From: CBINFS01 sp966250015
Lineage (GTDB): Bacteria; Bacteroidota; Rhodothermia; Rhodothermales; DASSAV01
Length of the DNA: 26,989 bases
Direction: 5' to 3'
Assembly (NCBI GenBank): GCA_966250015.1
Contig: CBINFS010000047.1
Coordinates: forward strand, 1-26,989
Of the stretch, positions 8,648 to 16,239 are shown one piece after another (position 1 is the first letter of the stretch; each line of letters begins with the position of its first letter). A model generated the notes under the pieces. The model worked only from the letters and a program-made list of their open reading frames with translations. It was not told the DNA's origin and searched no databases. A program made the position numbers and the translations under genes.

Positions 8648-9820
8648 TCAGACGAGCAGGAGGGCGCGGTCGAGGTCGCGGATGAGGTCTTCGGCATCCT
8701 CGACGCCCACCGAAAGGCGAATCAGGGAATCATCCAGGCCGATGCGCGCCCTTTCGACGGCGGGTATCGAGGCATGGGTCATCGTGGCGGGGTGCTCGAT
8801 CAGGCTTTCGACACCCCCCAGGCTTTCGGCGAGCGAGAAGAGCTTCGTACCCGTCAGGACCTTCATCGCCTTTTCTATCCGGTTGTCTTTGAGCGAGAAG
8901 GACAGCATCCCGCCGAAGTCCCGCATTTGCCTGCGGGCGATCTCGTGCCCCGGGAAAGAAGGCAGGCCGGGGTACCGCACGACGGAAACCGCTGGGTGCT
9001 CGTCCAGATAGGTGGCGATCCGCCGGGCGTTTTCGCAATGGCGTTCCATTCTGAGGTGCAACGTCTTCGTACCGCGGAGAATCAGAAACGAGTCCATCGG
9101 TCCGGGAGCCGCTCCCGTGCTTTTGATCTGGAACCGGAGCTTTTCGTGCCAGTCTTCCCTGCTCGTGCACACCACGCCGCCAATCACGTCCGAATGGCCG
9201 CCGAGGTACTTGGTTGAGGAGTGCAGCACCAGATCCGCGCCCATCTTGACGGGTTGCTGGAGGTAGGGCGAGGCGAAGGTATTGTCGACGGCCACGTCGA
9301 TGCCGTGGCTTTTCGCCAGCTTCGAAAGGAGCTCGATGTCGACGATGCGCATCAGCGGATTCGTCGGCGTCTCGATCCACATCAGTCTGGTCTGAGGCTC
9401 GATGGCCTGCTCGACCTTTTCGACGTCGGTCATGTCGACGAACGAGAACCTAAGCCCGAACGGCTCGAACACCTGCGTAAACAGGCGATACGTTCCGCCG
9501 TAGAGGTCGTCGATGGCGATCACGTGGTCGCCGGGCCGCAATCCCTTCAAGATGGCGTCGATGCCGGCCACGCCGGACGCAAAACACACGGCGTACTTCG
9601 TCCCTTCGAGCGCGGCAAGATTGCTTTCGAGCGCGTCTCGTGTAGGGTTCGACACGCGGGAATACTCGTAGCCTTTGTGTACACCCGGCGCCTCTTGAAC
9701 GTAGGTCGACGTCTGGTAGATGGGAGTCATGATCGCGCCGGTCGAGGGGTCCGGTTCCTGCCCGGCGTGCACGGCGAGTGTGCCAAAACCTAGGTGTTCG
9801 TGTAGCGTTGCGTCCTTCAT
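8648..9820 (-). CDS. Cystathionine gamma-synthase/lyase family PLP enzyme
   Basis: A 390-residue member of the Cys/Met metabolism PLP family. The PLP lysine is Lys204 in HSSTKYLGGHSD. Other landmarks are YSRVSNPTRDALE (53-65), FASGVAGIDAIL (80-91), DDLYGGTYRLF (104-114), IETPTNPLMRIVD (149-161), VAVDNTFASPYLQQP and the C-terminal SLAESLGGVESLIEHPATMTH. The protein should act in the trans-sulfuration route between cysteine and homocysteine. Synthase (gamma-replacement) and lyase (gamma-elimination) cannot be separated by eye, and no other methionine gene is adjacent. It converges on the E1 gene with seven bases between stops. The ATG is preceded by only a weak GAGCGAG. Confidence 0.92.
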   Translation of the reverse strand: MKDATLHEHLGFGTLAVHAGQEPDPSTGAIMTPIYQTSTYVQEAPGVHKGYEYSRVSNPTRDALESNLAALEGTKYAVCFASGVAGIDAILKGLRPGDHVIAIDDLYGGTYRLFTQVFEPFGLRFSFVDMTDVEKVEQAIEPQTRLMWIETPTNPLMRIVDIELLSKLAKSHGIDVAVDNTFASPYLQQPVKMGADLVLHSSTKYLGGHSDVIGGVVCTSREDWHEKLRFQIKSTGAAPGPMDSFLILRGTKTLHLRMERHCENARRIATYLDEHPAVSVVRYPGLPSFPGHEIARRQMRDFGGMLSFSLKDNRIEKAMKVLTGTKLFSLAESLGGVESLIEHPATMTHASIPAVERARIGLDDSLIRLSVGVEDAEDLIRDLDRALLLV

Positions 9821-9893
9821 CTCGCTCTGTATTGGGTTGGAATAGGTAACTCCGGCAAACGTCCACGATACACTTAAGATTCTTGCCGGACCG

Positions 9894-9939
9894 TTAAAAC
9901 GGCCGGAGCCCGGAGGTCACACAGTGACTTCCGGGCTCC
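9894..9939 (-). terminator. Probable intrinsic terminator of the TPR lipoprotein gene
   Basis: A 15-bp stem with one G-U pair is formed by 9905-9919 and 9925-9939 (ggagcccgga...tccgggctcc) around a five-base loop. On the minus strand it is followed by ccggccgtttt, a short delayed T-run. It lies 46 bases past the stop of the minus-strand TPR gene. The stem is strong but the U tract is weak. Confidence 0.6.
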
Positions 9940-9984
9940 ACGAATATCAGATCGGATCTATACGTTGATCAGGCAGACCGGGGA

Positions 9985-11178
9985 TCAATACCCTGCGCAG
10001 CCGGAAATGGCCTCAGCCTTATCCTGCTGGGCGGTCTGAACGTAAGCCGTAAAGAGGGCCTGGCACACCTGGGTTACGTCCTCGCCTTCCGCCTCCATGA
10101 TCGAGCGAGCCTGTTCCAGCGGTTCGATCGCCTGCTCGAAGAGACCGCGGCGTTCCTGCACGAGCCGGTCAATCTCGGCTTCCTTCTCAGCAATCTGAGC
10201 GTCGGAGAGCGATGCGCGCTGCTCACGCAGGTTGTCGTCGAGCTCCTGGATACGTTCGTTGACGTCGACGGCCTTATTGATGTAGGCAGCGCCCAGGTTA
10301 TACTGTGCGACGCTGTACTGAGGATCGAGCGCGATGGCTGCCTTTAGCTGCTCGATTGCAGCGTCGTATTCTTCGGTATTTAACAGAAGTGAGCCGTAGT
10401 TGTACCGGTAAAGCTTGTTGTTCGGGTCGTCCTGCACGGCCTGCCCGAAGACGTCCTTCGCCCGGTCCAGCTGGTTGGCGCGAACGTACGCATTCAGCAG
10501 GTTATTCAGGACGTCGGTATTGTCCGGGAAGGTCTGGCGAGCGTTTTCGAGGAGCGCAACGGCCTCATCGGCGCGGTTATTGGTCGAGTAAAGGTCGGCC
10601 AGGTAGATGTAGGTGTCGGGCTGGTCCTCACCGTGCTCGATGGCGTTCTCCAGGGGTTCGATGGCTTCAGCCATACGGCCTGCATTCATCAATGCGATGC
10701 CCTGATTAACGTAGGCTCCCGCCGAATCCGGTTGAATCAGGGAGGCGTTCGCAAAGTAGAGTGCGGCGTCGTTGTACTGTTCGGAGTCCTCACGGGCACG
10801 ATTGAACGCCTGAATACCGCGCTGGTACTCGTTGTAGTAAGCGAGGCGGAGCCGCTGATCGATGTCTTCCTGAAGAGACGGGTCGATTGCGACGGCCTGC
10901 TTGTAGGCTTCGATCATCTCTGCGATGAGCCGGGAGTGCTCGTCACGGTCATTGACGGCGAATGCTTGCTCCTGAAGGATACGTCCCTTCAGATCCAGCG
11001 CTTCGGCATTTTGCGGATCTTTTTCGAGAGCCGTATTCACATTTTCAAGCGCACGGGCATAATCCTTATTCCGCAGATCCAGCTTGGCTCCTTCGACGTT
11101 CGGGTCGCTGGCACATCCTGCACCGCCCAGGACCAACCCCGTCAGGAGCAGGGTAACTACGAGTAGAATTCCTTTCAT
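9985..11178 (-). CDS. TPR-repeat lipoprotein
   Basis: A 397-residue envelope protein. ATG 11178 is chosen over the frame's GTG/ATG options upstream because it directly begins a lipoprotein-type signal (MKGILLVVTLLLTGLVLG) ending at Cys22 in GGAGCASDP. The lipobox is imperfect, with Gly at -3. The rest is a run of tetratricopeptide repeats, for example around DYARALENVNTALEKDPQNA, AYVNQGIALMNAGRMAEAIE and YRYNYGSLLLNTEEYDAAIE. A charged coiled-coil-like insert (ERIQELDDNLREQ to AEIDRLVQERRG) follows, then a final repeat and two late cysteines. TPR lipoproteins usually scaffold protein complexes at the envelope; no specific partner is indicated. It is divergent from the hsp20 gene across a long spacer. 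Confidence 0.88.
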   Translation of the reverse strand: MKGILLVVTLLLTGLVLGGAGCASDPNVEGAKLDLRNKDYARALENVNTALEKDPQNAEALDLKGRILQEQAFAVNDRDEHSRLIAEMIEAYKQAVAIDPSLQEDIDQRLRLAYYNEYQRGIQAFNRAREDSEQYNDAALYFANASLIQPDSAGAYVNQGIALMNAGRMAEAIEPLENAIEHGEDQPDTYIYLADLYSTNNRADEAVALLENARQTFPDNTDVLNNLLNAYVRANQLDRAKDVFGQAVQDDPNNKLYRYNYGSLLLNTEEYDAAIEQLKAAIALDPQYSVAQYNLGAAYINKAVDVNERIQELDDNLREQRASLSDAQIAEKEAEIDRLVQERRGLFEQAIEPLEQARSIMEAEGEDVTQVCQALFTAYVQTAQQDKAEAISGCAGY

Positions 11179-11423
11179 GATCGTTGATCGTTTCTGGTAA
11201 TTGCTAAAATAGTGTATGCTTAAAAGGCAAGTCACCGTGCTGCTCGACAACAGAAAAGTGCTCGCGCGGAAGACTAACGGCCGTGGTTCTAAGTACTAGC
11301 AAAAGTACGATCCGCCACGGGTTCAAGCAACCCGGCGAATATCTACCTCCATGGCATCCGTCGTTTGTGACCAGCCTGTTCTATAGACGTGATTTCGCTA
11401 CCCAATTCACTACACCTCAGCCC

Positions 11424-11454
11424 TAAATGCTTGTAAATGCAGGCTTTTGCAGGC
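11424..11454. repeat. Short direct repeats phased at 10 bp
   Basis: The word taaatgc occurs at 11424-11430 and 11434-11440, and tgcaggc at 11438-11444 and 11448-11454. Each pair is offset by exactly ten bases, one helical turn. Such spacing can mark sites for a protein bound along one DNA face, but no regulator is implied by the sequence. Confidence 0.35.
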
Positions 11455-11665
11455 ACACCTTTCTAATTCTCCAAATCGTTTGCTGGTTCCCTCCCTGTAT
11501 CGGGGCCCGAATTGTTGGTTTTACGTAAAGCGAACGAAGCGCGAACCTGACAGAACCTTCACTAAATCGTTTCTACCACCTTCGTTTGCTGCCTGATCGG
11601 CAGTCGTTCACGTCCAGATACTGCCACATCCGTATTCGTGCAAGGCAGGTGTCTGACGCAGTGAC

Positions 11666-11695
11666 TTGACCCGTCCGACCGGCACGTTAGTTGTC
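11666..11695 (+). promoter_or_regulatory. Candidate promoter of hsp20
   Basis: TTGACC at 11666-11671 is followed 19 bases after its TTG by tagttgtc (11688-11695). This partly matches the Bacteroidota -33/-7 pattern (TTTG, about 19-21 bases, TAnnTTTG). The transcript would start about 75 bases before the hsp20 ATG. The -7 match is poor, so this is tentative. Confidence 0.25.
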
Positions 11696-11775
11696 GATTA
11701 AAAACTCCGAATACCTGAGAGCTCGGGTACACCCAAGAATACGATCACATCAACCATAGAAAGAAGGTTAAGACC

Positions 11776-12219
11776 ATGACGTACTACACCAGGCAAGCAC
11801 CTTTCCAGAACCTCGGTAACTTGCAGCGTGAGTTCGACCGCATGTTCAACCGATTCTTCGGCGCAGGCGAGGATTTCTGCGGCCAGGGATTCGAGGGTGC
11901 GTGGCGCCCACGGGCAGACTTCGGTGAAACGAAGGAAGCCTACGTGATCAAGGTGGAGCTCCCCGGCATCCCGGCAGAAGACATCGAGATCAACTATCAA
12001 GACGGCGTCCTCACGGTCACTGGCGAACGGAAGGAAGAAGAAACCTCGGAATTGAAGAAAATCCAGGTAGAACGTTTCCGTGGGAAGTTCCACCGGGCGT
12101 TTACGATCCCGGAGAAGGTCAATTCGGAAGGAATCACCGCTACGCGAAAGGATGGGCTCCTGACGATCCACATTCCGAAGGCCGAACAGAGCAAGCCGCG
12201 CAACATCGAGATTAGCTGA
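11776..12219 (+). CDS. Small heat-shock protein, Hsp20/alpha-crystallin family
   Basis: A 147-residue ATP-independent holdase that binds unfolding proteins in the cytoplasm under stress. An N-terminal segment (1-42) with QREFDRMFNRFFG is followed by the alpha-crystallin domain (about 43-135). That domain shows KVELPGIPAEDIEI, DGVLTVTGERKEE and the closing DGLLTIHIPKAE. The C-terminal tail carries an I-x-I motif (Ile144-Glu-Ile146), which docks into neighbouring subunits in oligomers. AAGAAGG lies upstream of the ATG at a usable distance. No heat-shock operator was recognised. A GC-rich hairpin follows the gene. Confidence 0.95.
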   Translation: MTYYTRQAPFQNLGNLQREFDRMFNRFFGAGEDFCGQGFEGAWRPRADFGETKEAYVIKVELPGIPAEDIEINYQDGVLTVTGERKEEETSELKKIQVERFRGKFHRAFTIPEKVNSEGITATRKDGLLTIHIPKAEQSKPRNIEIS

Positions 12220-12246
12220 TCCCCTAATCCGCAGCGCTCGTCCTCG

Positions 12247-12280
12247 CCCGGCCGGTGCGGTTAAGGTACCGGCCGGGTTG
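12247..12280 (+). terminator. GC-rich hairpin after hsp20
   Basis: A perfect 10-bp stem, cccggccggt (12247-12256) with accggccggg (12268-12277), encloses an 11-base loop and starts 27 bases past the hsp20 stop. Only ttgt follows, so the U tract is very weak. It may slow or end transcription, or protect the 3' end, between hsp20 and the Nudix gene. Confidence 0.5.
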
Positions 12281-12313
12281 TGGGCCATTTGCAAGCTTTC
12301 GAGGAACACCACC

Positions 12314-13003
12314 GTGCCCGTACGGATTAAGAGTGCCATGTACGAGCGCTCATACCAACGTTTCGTCGAAAGCCTGCGGAGCGGTTTACAGAACAAGTTG
12401 CCGGGGATCGAGGCGCAGCTCGAGATGGCGCCCGTACGGCCGGGCGCCAATCTGCGGACCGCCTGGAGCAAAAACTGCCGGGAGGCGGCCGTTCTAATCG
12501 CCCTGTACCCGGCGGCCGGCGAGCCGAATACCATCCTCACGGTGCGGCCCACCCACCTCTCAACGCACGCCGGACAGATTTCCTTCCCCGGTGGAGGCCG
12601 GGAAGGCAACGAGGAGCTCCACGAAACGGCCCTGCGTGAGGCCGAAGAGGAAATCAACCTGCCGGCTACTGAAGTCGATCTTCTCGGAGAACTCACTCCG
12701 CTCTATATTCCCCCTACGAACTACTGCGTACATCCCTTCGTTGGAGCGTTACGTACGCCGCCGGCACTGAGGCCGTGCGAGGATGAAGTGGCGGATATCC
12801 TCCAGGTTCCGCTCGCCGAGCTCCTCACACCGGACAGCCGGAAGTTGGAAGAATGGGTGCTCTACGGTCAACGTGTCAAAGTCCCGTTTTTCCTGATCCG
12901 CGGCTTCAAGGTGTGGGGCGCCACAGCCATGATCCTCTCAGAGTTTCTTTCCGTTCTGAGTGACTGCGAATATTACGCCGACCATGAACGCCGTACTTAT
13001 TGA
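12314..13003 (+). CDS. Nudix CoA pyrophosphatase (NudL-like)
   Basis: A protein of about 229 residues expected to split CoA and its derivatives into phosphopantetheine and 3',5'-ADP. Two diagnostic motifs adjoin. The first is the NuCoA signature, ILTVRPTHLSTHAGQISFPG. The second is the Nudix box beginning at the GGG that follows, with ELHETALREAEEEINLP holding the metal-binding glutamates. The usual Gly near the box end is Asn, a position that also varies in E. coli NudL. The start is uncertain. GTG 12314 has AGGA eight bases upstream and is used here; ATG 12338 would remove eight residues and still leave a full domain. The gene could be housekeeping for CoA turnover. Its link to the acetyl-CoA-forming genes 133 bases downstream is speculative. 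Confidence 0.9.
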   Translation: MPVRIKSAMYERSYQRFVESLRSGLQNKLPGIEAQLEMAPVRPGANLRTAWSKNCREAAVLIALYPAAGEPNTILTVRPTHLSTHAGQISFPGGGREGNEELHETALREAEEEINLPATEVDLLGELTPLYIPPTNYCVHPFVGALRTPPALRPCEDEVADILQVPLAELLTPDSRKLEEWVLYGQRVKVPFFLIRGFKVWGATAMILSEFLSVLSDCEYYADHERRTY

Positions 13004-13136
13004 CAGCCTCCGCTCCTGTGATATCCGGCTTCATCCCGTCCCTATCGAAACACAGGCCTGTTGTATTCGGAAGTCTCGCCGATGACCGGCTGCCGAAAAA
13101 ACAAAACCTATCGCTTGATTCGTCACATAGACTTTA

Positions 13137-14132
13137 ATGAATAGAATCCTGGTCACTGGAGCGAAGGGGCAGATCGGCAGCGATCTCGTCGTTGCGCTCC
13201 GCAACCGTTACGGTGCAGATCGGATCGTGGAGAGCGACATCGTGCCTCCCGCCGGCGCAACCAACGGCATTTCACTCTACCGTCAGATCGACGTTCGCGA
13301 CGCAAAGCTATTGGAAGAAACCGTCGATCACTTCGGTATAGACACCATTTACCATCTGGCCAGCCTGCTCTCCGCCACGGGTGAACACAATCCGGACGCC
13401 GCGTGGGACGTCAACGTCAACGGCACAAAAAACATACTCGATCTGGCGGCACGCAAAGGACTGAAGGTCTTTTGGCCGAGCTCGATCGCCGTTTTCGGCC
13501 CCGGATCGCCCCATCAGAACGCTCCCCAAACGACGATCCTCGATCCGACTACGATGTACGGCATCACCAAGGTATCCGGGGAGTTTTTGTGCCGCTACTA
13601 CGCCGGACGGTTTGGCGTAGACGTTCGGAGCGTCCGGTATCCCGGGGTCATCAGCTACACCGCCCCTCCCGGCGGCGGAACGACCGATTACGCAGTCGAG
13701 ATCTTTTACGCTGCGCTCGAAAAGGGCTCCTACACGTGCTTCGTCCGGCCCGACACCCGGCTCCCCATGATGTACATGCCGGACGCCATCCGGGCTACGA
13801 TCGAGCTCATGGAGGCGGATCCCGACCGGCTCACCGTCCGCACGAGCTACAACCTGGCGGCGTTCAGCTTCTCCGCCGAAGAGCTCGCAGCGGAAATCAC
13901 GAAGCACCTTCCTGGATTCACGTGTCACTACAGCCCTGACTTCCATCAGGAGATTGCCGATTCCTGGCCCCAGGTGATCGACGATTCGCAGGCGCGAAAG
14001 GACTGGCACTGGCAACCCGAGTACACCCTCTCCTCGATGGTGGAGGACATGCTCGAAAAGCTCTCGCAGAAGCTCGCCCTTGCCGGCAACGGACAATCGT
14101 TAGCCAGATCATCGCATTCAAACCGACCCTAG
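13137..14132 (+). CDS. L-threonine 3-dehydrogenase, extended SDR type
   Basis: A 331-residue NAD-dependent enzyme oxidising L-threonine to 2-amino-3-ketobutyrate. The Rossmann glycine motif is GAKGQIG (8-14). The catalytic SDR pair is Tyr141/Lys145 in MYGITK, with Ser115/Ser116 as the likely Ser. The segment SVRYPGVISYTAPPGGGTTD and the later RLPMMYMPDAIRATIELMEA identify the threonine dehydrogenase branch within the epimerase-like SDRs, rather than a sugar epimerase. This type is unrelated to the zinc-dependent Tdh of E. coli. The glycine C-acetyltransferase gene follows after 17 bases, which strongly supports the role. No ribosome binding site is evident. The last 20 or so residues are an unconserved tail. 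Confidence 0.93.
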   Translation: MNRILVTGAKGQIGSDLVVALRNRYGADRIVESDIVPPAGATNGISLYRQIDVRDAKLLEETVDHFGIDTIYHLASLLSATGEHNPDAAWDVNVNGTKNILDLAARKGLKVFWPSSIAVFGPGSPHQNAPQTTILDPTTMYGITKVSGEFLCRYYAGRFGVDVRSVRYPGVISYTAPPGGGTTDYAVEIFYAALEKGSYTCFVRPDTRLPMMYMPDAIRATIELMEADPDRLTVRTSYNLAAFSFSAEELAAEITKHLPGFTCHYSPDFHQEIADSWPQVIDDSQARKDWHWQPEYTLSSMVEDMLEKLSQKLALAGNGQSLARSSHSNRP

Positions 14133-14149
14133 ACCCGCATACTTCGAAC

Positions 14150-15337
14150 ATGAACGAGGCCGCCACCGCTTACTATCAAGCCATCCTGGACGACATCCGG
14201 CAATCGGGATTGTACAAGGATGAACGCGTCATCACCTCCCCGCAGGCTGCCCGGATCGAGGTCAACCACGACAGGGAAGTCATAAACTTCTGCGCGAACA
14301 ACTACCTGGGCCTGGCCAACGACCCGGAGCTGATCGCCATTGCCCGGAAGGGACTCGAAGCGTACGGCTTCGGGCTATCGTCCGTCCGGTTCATTTGCGG
14401 AACGCAGGACGTCCACAAAGAGCTCGAGCGTAAGATTTCCGCCTTCCTCGGCACCGACGACACCATCCTCTACACGTCGTGCTTCGACGCAAACGGCGGG
14501 CTGTTCGAGACGCTGTTGGACGAGAATTGCGCGGTCATCAGCGATGCGCTCAACCACGCGAGCATCATCGACGGCATCCGCCTCTGCAAGGCCCGGCGTT
14601 ACCGATACGCCCACAGTGACATGGACGAGCTAGAGCAGGCGCTGAAGGACTCGAGCGACGCGCGCATACGGCTGATCGCGACCGACGGGGTGTTCAGCAT
14701 GGACGGCGACGTGGCCCGGCTCGACGCCATTTGCGACCTCGCAGAGAAGTACGACGCCCTCGTGATGGTCGACGACAGCCACGCCACAGGTTTCTTCGGC
14801 CCGACAGGCCGGGGCTCGATCGAGCATTGCAACGTCATGGGACGCGTTGACCTCGTCACCAGCACGCTCGGGAAGGCGCTCGGAGGCGCGTCCGGCGGCT
14901 TCACGACGGGCCGCAAGGAGCTCATCGCCCTGCTCCGGCAGCGCTCGCGCCCCTACCTCTTTTCAAATACCCTCGCGCCGGTCATCGCCTATACGAGCAT
15001 CCACGTGCTGGACCGGCTCAGCGAGACCACGGCCCTACGCGACAAGCTCGAATCGAACACGCGGTACTTCCGGGCGGAGATGACCGCGAGGGGCTTCGAC
15101 ATCAAGCCGGGCATTCACCCGATCGTACCGATCATGCTCTACGACGCCCGGCTCGCGCAAAACATGTCAGCCGATCTCCTCGACCTCGGGATCTACGTCG
15201 TCGGCTTCAGCTACCCGGTCGTGCCGAAGGGTCAGGCCAGGATCCGCGTACAGATCTCCGCCGCCCACGAGCGCGAGCACCTGGACCGTTGTGTTGAAGC
15301 CTTCACGAGCGTCGGCAAAAAGTACGGCGTGATCTGA
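14150..15337 (+). CDS. kbl: Glycine C-acetyltransferase (2-amino-3-ketobutyrate CoA ligase)
   Basis: A 395-residue alpha-oxoamine synthase that uses CoA to cleave 2-amino-3-ketobutyrate into glycine and acetyl-CoA. The PLP lysine is Lys242 in TSTLGKALGGASGG. Other landmarks are NNYLGLAND (50-58), SSVRFICGTQDVHKELE (77-93), SDALNHASIIDGIRL (131-145), ATDGVFSMDGD (177-187) and MVDDSHATGFFGPTGRG (206-222). The substrate comes from the enzyme encoded 17 bases upstream, so the two form a two-step threonine-to-glycine operon. The length equals that of the E. coli enzyme within a few residues. It ends ten bases before the convergent sufE-like gene. Confidence 0.96.
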   Translation: MNEAATAYYQAILDDIRQSGLYKDERVITSPQAARIEVNHDREVINFCANNYLGLANDPELIAIARKGLEAYGFGLSSVRFICGTQDVHKELERKISAFLGTDDTILYTSCFDANGGLFETLLDENCAVISDALNHASIIDGIRLCKARRYRYAHSDMDELEQALKDSSDARIRLIATDGVFSMDGDVARLDAICDLAEKYDALVMVDDSHATGFFGPTGRGSIEHCNVMGRVDLVTSTLGKALGGASGGFTTGRKELIALLRQRSRPYLFSNTLAPVIAYTSIHVLDRLSETTALRDKLESNTRYFRAEMTARGFDIKPGIHPIVPIMLYDARLAQNMSADLLDLGIYVVGFSYPVVPKGQARIRVQISAAHEREHLDRCVEAFTSVGKKYGVI

Positions 15338-15346
15338 TCCGGCTCT

Positions 15347-15772
15347 TCACCCGTTTCTTGCCTGGCGCCTCGTTTCGCTCACAAGGCGCCGGTAAACCGC
15401 CGTGAGGCCTCGGGTCCGCTGCATTCCCAGCAGGCCGCTCAGGCCGAGGTGCTGAAGGAGATCCGGTGGGGCGCTCATCACTTCGTCCACGCTAACGCCG
15501 TCGAACGCGGAAACCAGGACCGACACAAAGCCCCGCGCGACGGGCGCCTCCTGCGGTACGTCGGCCACGACGTGTACGTATCCTTGCCTGACTTCCACCA
15601 TCAAAAACACCGGCGACCGGCATTCGCGTATCAGGTAGAGACCAGAGTCTCTCAGGGCGTGGTACGCTTCGGGTAAGGCCGGGAGCCGGTCGGCATACTC
15701 CATCAGCAGCTCGAGCCTGTCGGAAGGGGAAAGCATTTGAAACTGGGAGACAATCTCGTCGAGCTTATTCAT
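15347..15772 (-). CDS. sufE: SufE-like cysteine desulfurase sulfur acceptor
   Basis: A 141-residue cytoplasmic protein of the SufE family, which accepts persulfide sulfur from a SufS-type desulfurase and passes it to iron-sulfur cluster scaffolds. The start is ATG 15772; the frame extends upstream, but the added 28 residues do not look like protein. The active cysteine is Cys51 in LIRECRSPVFLMVEV, the same number as in E. coli SufE. The usual Gly before it is Glu, as I recall from actinobacterial SufE-like proteins. The rest fits: VADVPQEAPVARGFVSVLVS and a final LGMQRTRGLTAVYRRL helix. No other suf gene is nearby. Confidence 0.88.
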   Translation of the reverse strand: MNKLDEIVSQFQMLSPSDRLELLMEYADRLPALPEAYHALRDSGLYLIRECRSPVFLMVEVRQGYVHVVADVPQEAPVARGFVSVLVSAFDGVSVDEVMSAPPDLLQHLGLSGLLGMQRTRGLTAVYRRLVSETRRQARNG

Positions 15773-15804
15773 AAAGTGACCGGTATTCCCGGGGTAGAAG
15801 CGTC

Positions 15805-15839
15805 CAATATTAATCGTAATACTCCTGGAGTGAACCAAA
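15805..15839 (-). promoter_or_regulatory. Candidate Bacteroidota-type promoter of sufE
   Basis: On the minus strand TTTG (15836-15839) is followed after 23 bases by TAATATTG (15805-15812). That matches five of the six fixed bases of the Bacteroidota -7 element TAnnTTTG. The spacing is at the long end of the accepted range. Transcription would begin about 25 bases upstream of the chosen ATG, which also argues against the longer N-terminus. Confidence 0.35.
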
Positions 15840-15969
15840 GGCGGACGAAGGCGCACGCCATTGGCGCATCAAGTATTTGGACCTGGCGCAATTAACGTGA
15901 CGGCATTGATGTGTTTCGGATAAAAGCCTAATATGGCGACCGTTCAAATTACAATACGGTTACATCATA

Positions 15970-16218
15970 GTGTATAGTCGCTGTTCATCGTGTCCCTTTG
16001 GGCCGGGTATAGGCCGATGCTCGTTTCGCAGGCTCATCACGATTGCGGTACGTGAAGGGCTCGTCGTCGACTACGTCGAAACGCCTCGTAGCATCACGCT
16101 CGTCACCGACCGGGGTAAGACCACCCTGGACCCAGAGGAGGCCCGCCAGTACGTTTGCCACCTGCTCCTCTCGTCCCACCTCGTGAATCGGTTTTCGTAT
16201 GAGCTGGAACCGGCCTGA
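15970..16218 (+). CDS. Small protein of unknown function
   Basis: An open frame of 82 codons from GTG 15970, between the sufE promoter region and the end of otsB on the opposite strand. I do not recognise the family. From about residue 28 onward (REGLVVDYVETPRSITLVTD and beyond) the codons have the high third-position GC seen in the neighbouring genes. The part also reads like a compact beta-strand/helix protein. The first 27 residues are Cys-rich with atypical codons and may not be translated, but there is no later ATG or GTG near the conserved-looking part, so the true start is unclear. No ribosome binding site is seen. It ends 21 bases from otsB, tail to tail. It could be a decayed gene. 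Confidence 0.4.
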   Translation: MYSRCSSCPFGPGIGRCSFRRLITIAVREGLVVDYVETPRSITLVTDRGKTTLDPEEARQYVCHLLLSSHLVNRFSYELEPA

Positions 16219-16239
16219 CCGGTGGATTTACGTCCTCGC

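Larger units (their letters stand above)
11179..11775. other. Long divergent gene-free spacer
   Basis: About 600 bases separate the TPR lipoprotein (minus) and the small heat-shock gene (plus). No frame on either strand resembles a gene, and no tRNA or known riboswitch was recognised. It holds phased short repeats (11424-11454) and an imperfect hairpin ctgcc/ggcag at 11589-11603. A possible promoter lies nearer hsp20. I found no CIRCE-type inverted repeat (TTAGCACTC/GAGTGCTAA). A small RNA cannot be excluded. Confidence 0.5.

Noticed and set aside
11179..11250. Longer N-terminus for the TPR lipoprotein
   Set aside because: It would place 24 polar residues before the lipoprotein signal.
11698..12696. 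Open frame of 332 codons opposite hsp20 and the Nudix gene
   Set aside because: Covers two real genes on the other strand and shows no protein-like domain.
12680..12700. Nudix box Gly-to-Asn change as evidence of an inactive enzyme
   Set aside because: The same position is not Gly in E. coli NudL as I recall it, and the catalytic glutamates are all present.
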